Source of the DNA: Bacteroidales bacterium
GTDB taxonomy: Bacteria > Bacteroidota > Bacteroidia > Bacteroidales > Dysgonomonadaceae
Direction of reading: 5' to 3'
Assembly (NCBI GenBank): GCA_012798745.1
Contig: JAAZMQ010000006.1
Span: forward strand, 1 to 13,538
Length of the DNA stretch: 13,538 nucleotides
A program made the position numbers and the translations under genes. Each line of letters starts with the position of its first letter. Position 1 is the stretch's first letter. Below are positions 7,947 through 13,538 of the stretch, one piece after another. Below the pieces are notes generated by a model. That model searched no databases, had not been told where the DNA came from, and saw nothing but the letters and a program-made list of their open reading frames with translations.

Positions 7947-9134
7947 CTAGAACCTATTGTTAGTATCCCCGAAAACTTTTTTTACAGCCTCCAAGTAGCT
8001 GTATCCATACATGGTGCATGGCATAAGATAACTGGTTTCGGTCCATTCGTTCCAACTATTGATTGTAATTAGTGGAGTTTGTTTAGGATGGTTATCCACA
8101 TATTCTCTTGCCATTTGCAAAGCTTTTTCAAAATTTTCCGGGGTATTGTTTTTCACAATTCCTTCCCGGAACATTTCGAAGCGTGGATTATTATCCCATC
8201 CAACAGATATATGAGGATAATAAGGTATTTTATAATCCTTATCTATTTCTTCCCATTTTTTGGCTACATCTTTCAAAATTTCAAGATAATTTCTATCAAT
8301 ATTGGTAAAATGTACAAATTGATAATGAGTTATCCCATCAAAATTGAGGTTTTCAACCATTTCTATTCCTACTCCTTTTCCCCATAGTGCAAGTTGCAGA
8401 TCAAGACCTTCGAATCCTGCTTTGACCGTCTCTTTTCGGAACCAATCCAACGCATCTTTGGTTTCTTCGATTCCTCCGAGTCCCTTAATAAGATTGTTTA
8501 GATCGTAAATCATAAAACAAGGTTTCCCATCAATCTTATAATAAGAAGGATGTGAAAAATATTTTTCGATTACTCGATGGCAAATTATTTCAAATTCGTT
8601 GCGATTTACACTTCCTTTCCAAATCAACGCATCATTGGGTTTACCTGCATTACGTTTATCCCAAAGCATATCCACGTCGTGATTAGCCCACATTAGGTAA
8701 AATTTCACCCGGTCATTATTTTGTGCTTTTAGATAACCATCGTTCAGCTGCCCTTCTAAAAAAGGCATACCATCATACCAGTACCAATCGAAAATGAAGA
8801 TATTTATGCCGTGATCAGCAGCAACATTGATTTCCATTTCTGCTACATAGGGGTCGGCTTCGTTGATATATCCCCACAGAGGATAACGTGGTTGCTCATG
8901 TCCTTCAAATTTGGGCTTGTTTTTCATCACCGTTTGCCATTCGCCAATACCCTCCGGCCAGAAAATTTTCGCCCGATCATCAGGATGATAGGATGGCCAG
9001 ACATAAGCAGCAACATCGTATTTCTGTTTTTCTTTTCCGTTTATGTTTACATTTTGACTGAATATCGCTTTCGGCATTAAAGCAATTAATATTGCAAAAG
9101 TTAATCCATTGATTGTTAATTGATTTAATTTCAT
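7947..9134 (-). CDS. Secreted WbsX-type / GH99-like protein, copy 1
   Basis: A WbsX-family (PF14307) protein, 395 residues from the ATG at 9134. The frame can be extended to a TTG at 9155, but that would overlap the GH78 gene by 14 bases. The ATG places the signal peptide (MKLNQLTINGLTFAILIALM, then PKAIFSQ) right at the N-terminus and sits 7 bases after the GH78 stop, so it is preferred. It is clearly paralogous to the protein at 543-1748: AAYVWPSYHPDDR, GEW, FEGHEQPRYPLWGY, DWYWYDGMPFLEGQLNDGYL, MWANHDV, IDGKPCF, SVGWDNNPRF and INSWNEWTETSYLMPC occur in the same order. The GH99-like pair is E363-W-T-E366, counting from the ATG. It is tightly linked to the GH78 gene before it, probably translationally coupled. 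The family's usual glycosyltransferase label is doubtful for an exported protein among hydrolases; substrate and reaction are unknown. Confidence 0.86.
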   Translation of the reverse strand: MKLNQLTINGLTFAILIALMPKAIFSQNVNINGKEKQKYDVAAYVWPSYHPDDRAKIFWPEGIGEWQTVMKNKPKFEGHEQPRYPLWGYINEADPYVAEMEINVAADHGINIFIFDWYWYDGMPFLEGQLNDGYLKAQNNDRVKFYLMWANHDVDMLWDKRNAGKPNDALIWKGSVNRNEFEIICHRVIEKYFSHPSYYKIDGKPCFMIYDLNNLIKGLGGIEETKDALDWFRKETVKAGFEGLDLQLALWGKGVGIEMVENLNFDGITHYQFVHFTNIDRNYLEILKDVAKKWEEIDKDYKIPYYPHISVGWDNNPRFEMFREGIVKNNTPENFEKALQMAREYVDNHPKQTPLITINSWNEWTETSYLMPCTMYGYSYLEAVKKVFGDTNNRF

Positions 9135-9141
9135 TGTGTGT

Positions 9142-11838
9142 TTATTTGATTTCAAAGTGGTAATTTCCCGCTTTTAATTCCAAAACGATTTGATTTTCTT
9201 GCGTTTCTTTTATTCTTATCCATGGATTTTTATCTAATGATCTTCCGTTTTCCTTAATTTTTTTACTTTTCAAATATAAAGTTGCCTCACTGTTTGTGGG
9301 CACTGACACGTTATATTCCACCTGTTTCCCTTTTTTCTTCCAAGAGGAAAGAATTTCTCCGTAAGGTCCTTCGTGTGTGGCCTCAAAATAATCAAGTCCT
9401 TGTACAAAATTAGGTTTTAATACAATGTTTTTAAAGCCGGGCTGATTTTCATCAGGGAAAATACCTCCCAATGCTTTATAGTACCAGGCGTTGATTTCTC
9501 CAAACATGATATGATTCATGGAAATGTCGCTTTTGGCATCTATCGGCCAATTTTCGTAGAAAGTAGTTGCGCCGTTTACAATCCACCATCCCCATGAAGG
9601 AAATGTTTCTTGAGAAGCTACCTCATAAGCCAATCCGGCATAACCGTTTTCACTTAATGCGTTTAGAATTGTTTTTGACCCCAGTAGTCCTACGTCGAGG
9701 TGTTTGCCATCAGCTTCAACTCGTTTAGCCAAGTTAGCAGCCACTTTTTCCCTTAATTCATCAGGAACCAGTCCCCAGTATAAGGGCACACTTTGTTCGG
9801 TTTGTAAACCGCTTCCGTAAATACCGGTTTTGGGGTCAAGGTATTTGTCATTCAGTGCTTTTTTAATCTTTTCAGCTAGTAAAGAGTATTTTTCATAGTC
9901 TGATTGTTTTCTAAAAAGTTTAGCGGCTTTGGATAATATAAGCACATCCACATAATAATAAACAGTTGAAGTAAATTCTTTGGGTGTCACTGATTTTACC
10001 GGGATCCAATCGCCCAATCCCCAGTCGGTTATTCCTGAAGGGTATTGTTCATCAATGTAATCTACATACCTTTTGATATTGTCGTAACATTGGTTCAGCA
10101 GCCGCGAATCACCGTAAAAGAGATAAATATTCCAAGGGATAATGGCAATAGTGCTAGTCCAGTCGGGACCGTTACCCCATTGATATCCCCATCCACCGGT
10201 AGGAATAATAGCAGGCAACACACCGTTTGGCTGTTGTTCGTCACGATGGTCGGCCAACCATTTTTCATACACAGTAATTCCATCAAAATTATAAAGTCCG
10301 GTTTCAACTGCAATGTGTGCGTCACCCGTCCAACCATTTTTTTCTCGCTGAGGGCAGTCTGTCGGGTATCCAAACAAATTAGAAAGATAGGAGGCATTGG
10401 CTGATTCCCATATTTTGTTTAACGTATTATTCGAAGAATGGATTTTCCCTATTTGCGGTACATCGCTGTGCATAAAATAAGCAGTCAGACTCTCTTTGGT
10501 AAGTTTTAATGGTTGATCAGAAGTTACTTCCACATATTGAAATCCTTTATAGTTGAATCTCGGCATAAATGTTTCTTCCTCCTGGCCGTTAAGGATAAAA
10601 ATATCGGTTTGAAAGGGATCAGAATCATCCGTTGGGCGGTAATGGACATTGATGTTAGAAAGGTCTGCACGGCCGGTTGAATCCAATCGTTCGGCATGTT
10701 TCAGTTGGATAATGGTTCCTTTTCTTCCGGAAACCTTTATTTGTGTTACTCCCGCTATGTTTCTTCCAAAATCAAATAGCCATGTATGCTCGTCTAATTT
10801 TTTCATTTCGACTGCAGGAATTTTTGTTACATTGCGAATTGGGTGCAATGCTTGTGCTGTAATATTTTGTGAAGGAGATCCGGTAGCTATCGAATTGTTC
10901 CATTTTCTTGTATCAAAATCGGCTGTATTCCATCCGGGTTGTGCTAGTCGGCCATCATAATGTTCCCCGGTATAAATGCTGTTGAAAATCACAGGACTGA
11001 AATGGGTTTGCCAATCTTGTCCGGTTGAAACGGTTTCAACAGAACCATCCGAATAAATCATGCGTAAATCCATACAAAATTTCGGACGTGCACGCCACGG
11101 TGCTTTATCAAAATACCACACAGCGGTTGATTGGTGGTTATACCAACCATTACCTAGCAGCACCCCGATGACATTTTTCCCTTCTTGTAAATTTTCCGTT
11201 ACATCGTAGGTAACATATAGATTACGACGATCAAAACGAGTATACGTCGGATCGAGCCTGTGATCTCCGATACGTTTACCGTTGATGAAAAGTTCATACA
11301 ATCCGCCAACGGCAATGTAAGCCCTTACTGAAGACAGGGGTTTATTTATGATGAACTCTTTTCGAAAATAAGGAGCCGGTTTTACATTGTAATCGTAAGT
11401 ATCGGTAATCCATTGACCCTTCCAGTTTTCCTTTTGTATCATACCTGTTTCGAAATAAGCTGACGTTGACCAGTCCGACCATATACCTTTCTCATCCTGT
11501 ATTCGGACACTCCAGAAATACCGAGTGAAGGGTTGTAGTGGAGGTCCTTGATAAATTGCCGGGATAAAAGAAGAATTTACTGTTCCCGAATTCCAGATAT
11601 TTCCTTGGCCTTTGGATACTTCTTTGGGTATTGTTCCAACCACTAATTGGTATGTTTTTTGGCATATTCCTTGTTTTTCTGATTTTATTTGCCATGTAAA
11701 ACGGGGATGAGGTTCATCAATTCCGATAGGATTGTGGAGGTATTCGCACTTCAGGTTCGTAAAAACGATTTGGGAATAGCCTCGAAAACCAGTGAGAAAT
11801 AAAAAAAGAATCGAAAGAAAAAGAGTTGTTTTTTTCAT
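9142..11838 (-). CDS. GH78 alpha-L-rhamnosidase with cleavable signal peptide
   Basis: An 898-residue GH78 enzyme. Residues 1-23 form a signal peptide (KK, then LFLSILFLFLTGF, ending GYSQ) without a lipobox cysteine, so it is predicted soluble in the periplasm or secreted, unlike the second GH78 here. Order of parts: fibronectin-like domain with LHNPIGIDEPHPRFTW (34-49), Bac_rhamnosid_N jelly roll (about 155-325) with FINGKRIGDHRLDPTYTRFD (184-203) and LLGNGWYNHQ (227-236), beta domain, (alpha/alpha)6 catalytic barrel (about 465-795) and C-terminal beta domain. The active-site motif DCPQREKNGWTGD (494-506) gives D494, E499 (expected general acid) and D506; E762 in GATTFYENW (756-764) is the expected general base. 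The typical Trp before this Glu is Tyr here. It may open a transcription unit after the 139-base gap that follows the isomerase gene, or continue it. Family call firm; linkage preference cannot be read from sequence. Confidence 0.95.
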   Translation of the reverse strand: MKKTTLFLSILFLFLTGFRGYSQIVFTNLKCEYLHNPIGIDEPHPRFTWQIKSEKQGICQKTYQLVVGTIPKEVSKGQGNIWNSGTVNSSFIPAIYQGPPLQPFTRYFWSVRIQDEKGIWSDWSTSAYFETGMIQKENWKGQWITDTYDYNVKPAPYFRKEFIINKPLSSVRAYIAVGGLYELFINGKRIGDHRLDPTYTRFDRRNLYVTYDVTENLQEGKNVIGVLLGNGWYNHQSTAVWYFDKAPWRARPKFCMDLRMIYSDGSVETVSTGQDWQTHFSPVIFNSIYTGEHYDGRLAQPGWNTADFDTRKWNNSIATGSPSQNITAQALHPIRNVTKIPAVEMKKLDEHTWLFDFGRNIAGVTQIKVSGRKGTIIQLKHAERLDSTGRADLSNINVHYRPTDDSDPFQTDIFILNGQEEETFMPRFNYKGFQYVEVTSDQPLKLTKESLTAYFMHSDVPQIGKIHSSNNTLNKIWESANASYLSNLFGYPTDCPQREKNGWTGDAHIAVETGLYNFDGITVYEKWLADHRDEQQPNGVLPAIIPTGGWGYQWGNGPDWTSTIAIIPWNIYLFYGDSRLLNQCYDNIKRYVDYIDEQYPSGITDWGLGDWIPVKSVTPKEFTSTVYYYVDVLILSKAAKLFRKQSDYEKYSLLAEKIKKALNDKYLDPKTGIYGSGLQTEQSVPLYWGLVPDELREKVAANLAKRVEADGKHLDVGLLGSKTILNALSENGYAGLAYEVASQETFPSWGWWIVNGATTFYENWPIDAKSDISMNHIMFGEINAWYYKALGGIFPDENQPGFKNIVLKPNFVQGLDYFEATHEGPYGEILSSWKKKGKQVEYNVSVPTNSEATLYLKSKKIKENGRSLDKNPWIRIKETQENQIVLELKAGNYHFEIK

Positions 11839-11877
11839 TTTTGCTGAATTTATCGCTTAAAATTTCAGTTATTGAAG

Positions 11878-11911
11878 GAATAAAATCAAATTTTTTTTGT
11901 TGATTTTATTC
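11878..11911. repeat. Perfect 12-base inverted repeat in the isomerase-GH78 gap
   Basis: GAATAAAATCAA (11878-11889) and TTGATTTTATTC (11900-11911) are exact reverse complements separated by 10 bases that are nearly all T on the plus strand. It lies 40 bases before the GH78 start codon and 66 bases after the isomerase stop. The stem is A/T-rich and no T tract follows on the minus strand, so it is not a classical terminator. It could be an operator with two half-sites, an mRNA hairpin in the GH78 leader or processing site, or chance in A/T-rich DNA. Confidence 0.55.
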
Positions 11912-11977
11912 ATCCTCAAATCGATTAGTTTATTTGATTGGTTTGGGATATTTGAAGTTTTATCTGCCGATTGCAAG

Positions 11978-13435
11978 TTAGCAAATTTTTACTACATTCA
12001 ATCCCATTAGATGGCCTAATTTCTTTATTTTTTCGGCAATATGGCCCACTCCTATGGCACAGTGATGTGCCGGTCCTTGTTTTGACCAACGATCGACAAA
12101 TTCTTTAGCGCAGAGTGAAAACCTGTAGCGACTATTGGTATTGCCGATTTTCAGTATAGGCCCTGCTACTGATTCTCCTTCAGCTACTAATAAAAAGACA
12201 TCATCTTTTCCTTCTACAACCGATAGTAGGGTTACTGGTCCGTTTTTTACGCTCATTTGAATGGATAACCCTTTCCCGGGTTTTCCATGATAAACCGGTA
12301 ACGGCACCAATTTCACTCGTCCTTCGGCAATGGCGAAATGCGCCGGTCCGTCGTGTCCAAGATATACCACGTCGTCCTTGAAGTCTATCAGATAAAATTC
12401 TGAGAAGGAACCGCCTGCTCCGAATTCCGCCATAATTTTCATGGCATGTGCATTTTTTATTTCACATTCTCCTGCAACAGGGATGTTTTTTCCTGTAAGC
12501 AGTGTATTTCCTGCAATGACCGAGGTGACAATATTTTCATATTCATTTCCGGGTTGACCTTCGTAATAATATGCTAGCGAACCAAGTCGGTGAGCAGTTA
12601 CCAGTTTGTCAAGAGCTACCGATGTACGAGCAGCACGTTCGATTTCAGCAGGATCGCATTCAGGAACCACATCAAAAGCGGAATGAAATTCGGCAATTTT
12701 GGTGTCCAACTGTTCTTGTGTAACTTCATCCCGGTATTTTTTCAATTCACACATTTCCAACATTTCGAAATAAGTACCGAAAACAGTGCTTTGCTTGGTA
12801 AGATCGGTATACACGTCTAGCATTCCGCTGTAATAATGCCCTAATATTCCCATGCGGTTGTTACGTAGGGCTTTCGCAACCTTAGCAGCTTCAACCCATT
12901 TTTTTATCTCTTCCCATGCCATTTCGTCTTGGAGATGACCGGTAACAATGTCATATCGAAGGTCAGCGTGATTAAAAACTCCTGCGATTTCGGGTACCGA
13001 ACAAGCTTGACAATGTTCAAGCCAAATACCAGTCATTTTTCCCCTGTCATTCAGGTTATTAAATTTTTCGTAATCAAGTTGAGAAACAGGTTGAAAATTC
13101 AATAACACGATGGGAACCTTTATTCTCTGTGCCACCGGTAAAACGGTTGATGAAAGGGCATAAGTGGAAATGTAAAGGAATACCAGTTCCACGTCACTCG
13201 ATTTAAGTAAATTTGCTGCCTTTTCGGCTTTTACGAGATTATCCACCATACCGGCATCCACTACTTCTACGCCAAAACTTTCAATTTTTTCTTTGATTTG
13301 CTGCTGATATTTTTTCAGGTGATCGAGTAGTCCGTCAAACTGCCCCCAATAGGTGTCGAGACCAACGCCAAATAAACCGATGCGAACGACATTATTTCTT
13401 TCCATAACTGCTGAAAATAATTTATTGTTTGTCAT
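11978..13435 (-). CDS. L-arabinose/L-fucose isomerase-like sugar isomerase
   Basis: A 485-residue cytosolic protein without a signal peptide, resembling the AraA-type L-arabinose isomerase superfamily, whose members interconvert an aldose and its ketose with a divalent metal. Seen: RIGLFGVGLDTYWGQFDGL (18-36), a Rossmann-like N-terminal half, then PVAGECEIKN (319-328), GGSFSEFYLIDF (341-352), YLGHDGPAHFA (358-368) and GPAHHCAIGVGH (454-465). By motif order, E323 or E325, E346, H361 or H366, and H457 or H458 would be the metal ligands equivalent to E306, E333, H350 and H450 of E. coli AraA; no alignment was run. It is divergent enough from AraA that the substrate is open: L-arabinose, L-rhamnose, L-fucose or D-arabinose are possible. 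The start is uncertain: the ATG at 13435 overlaps the upstream gene by 14 bases, while Met11 (13405) begins 16 bases after that gene's stop and just before the conserved core. Confidence 0.82.
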   Translation of the reverse strand: MTNNKLFSAVMERNNVVRIGLFGVGLDTYWGQFDGLLDHLKKYQQQIKEKIESFGVEVVDAGMVDNLVKAEKAANLLKSSDVELVFLYISTYALSSTVLPVAQRIKVPIVLLNFQPVSQLDYEKFNNLNDRGKMTGIWLEHCQACSVPEIAGVFNHADLRYDIVTGHLQDEMAWEEIKKWVEAAKVAKALRNNRMGILGHYYSGMLDVYTDLTKQSTVFGTYFEMLEMCELKKYRDEVTQEQLDTKIAEFHSAFDVVPECDPAEIERAARTSVALDKLVTAHRLGSLAYYYEGQPGNEYENIVTSVIAGNTLLTGKNIPVAGECEIKNAHAMKIMAEFGAGGSFSEFYLIDFKDDVVYLGHDGPAHFAIAEGRVKLVPLPVYHGKPGKGLSIQMSVKNGPVTLLSVVEGKDDVFLLVAEGESVAGPILKIGNTNSRYRFSLCAKEFVDRWSKQGPAHHCAIGVGHIAEKIKKLGHLMGLNVVKIC

Positions 13436-13538
13436 AAGAGATCAATTTAAAATCTTCAAATAAACCGTAATCCATCATTTGATATTCGTTACCCGGAATA
13501 TCGTGTTCAACATTTCGCCAATGCCAAGGGCTGGCAAG
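13422..13538 (-). CDS. C-terminal 38 residues of an unrecognised upstream gene
   Basis: The frame enters from the right edge and is open for 38 codons up to a TAA at 13424-13422. The translated tail contains SPWHWRNVEHDIPGNEY (residues 3-19 of the visible part) and ends in LISYDKQ. Its stop lies inside the longest reading of the isomerase gene, with a 14-base overlap (or 16 bases before the isomerase start if Met11 is used), the arrangement expected for two genes of one operon. The tail is hydrophilic and aromatic, so it does not look like the end of a membrane transporter. I do not recognise the family from so short a piece, and chance opening of the frame over 117 bases is possible. Confidence 0.55.
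   Translation of the reverse strand, partial: LASPWHWRNVEHDIPGNEYQMMDYGLFEDFKLISYDKQ

Noticed and set aside
8079..8387. 102-codon plus-strand open frame opposite the WbsX-type gene
   Set aside because: Its Phe- and Ile-rich product is what the reverse complement of an A/T-rich gene gives; no family motif or independent start signal.
9135..9155. Seven-residue N-terminal extension of the WbsX-type protein from a TTG start
   Set aside because: It needs a rare start codon in this phylum, overlaps the GH78 gene by 14 bases and pushes the signal peptide inwards; the ATG at 9134 fits better.
11963..11990. TTGC/GCAA hairpin followed by T residues on the plus strand near the isomerase stop
   Set aside because: A 4-base-pair stem oriented against the direction of all genes here is too weak to call a terminator.
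459..13435. Bacteroidota promoter consensus (TTTG element at -7 with TTG at -33) in the gaps between genes
   Set aside because: I scanned the minus strand of the gaps by eye and found no convincing TAnnTTTG match at a suitable place; the promoter is probably to the right of the window.

Overview
The window looks like part of a carbohydrate-degradation locus from a Bacteroidota (probably Bacteroidales) genome. Grounds for this: an AT-leaning composition, A/T-rich translation starts with no Shine-Dalgarno motif, signal peptides or lipoboxes on almost every enzyme, and a dense run of glycoside hydrolase families (GH78, GH106, GH172, WbsX/GH99-like) typical of Bacteroidota polysaccharide utilization loci. 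No SusC/SusD transporter pair, regulator, RNA gene, mobile element or CRISPR array is visible.

Every real gene is on the minus strand, so transcription runs from right to left. In transcription order: (1) the last 38 codons of an unrecognised gene at the right edge; (2) an L-arabinose-isomerase-like sugar isomerase whose longest reading overlaps gene 1; (3) a gap of 139 bases holding a perfect 12-base inverted repeat; (4) a GH78 alpha-L-rhamnosidase with a cleavable signal peptide; (5) a secreted WbsX-type (GH99-like) protein that starts 7 bases after gene 4; (6) a second GH78 alpha-L-rhamnosidase, a predicted lipoprotein; (7) a large GH106-type alpha-L-rhamnosidase; (8) a second WbsX-type protein, paralogous to gene 5; (9) the N-terminal 152 residues of a GH172 (DUF2961) enzyme, cut by the left edge. 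Gaps between genes are 7 to 139 bases, so one operon or two closely linked ones is likely.

The combined picture, which is inference, is a periplasmic and outer-membrane enzyme set for a rhamnose-rich glycan. Three rhamnosidases from two families would remove rhamnose from different linkages. GH172 would act on a furanose unit (known members cleave D-fructofuranosides or D-arabinofuranosides). A cytosolic aldose-ketose isomerase would pass a released sugar into metabolism. The least understood members are the two secreted WbsX-type proteins. Databases usually call this family glycosyltransferases, but here they carry signal peptides, sit among hydrolases and keep a GH99-like Glu-Trp-x-Glu motif, so they are candidates for uncharacterised glycoside hydrolases.
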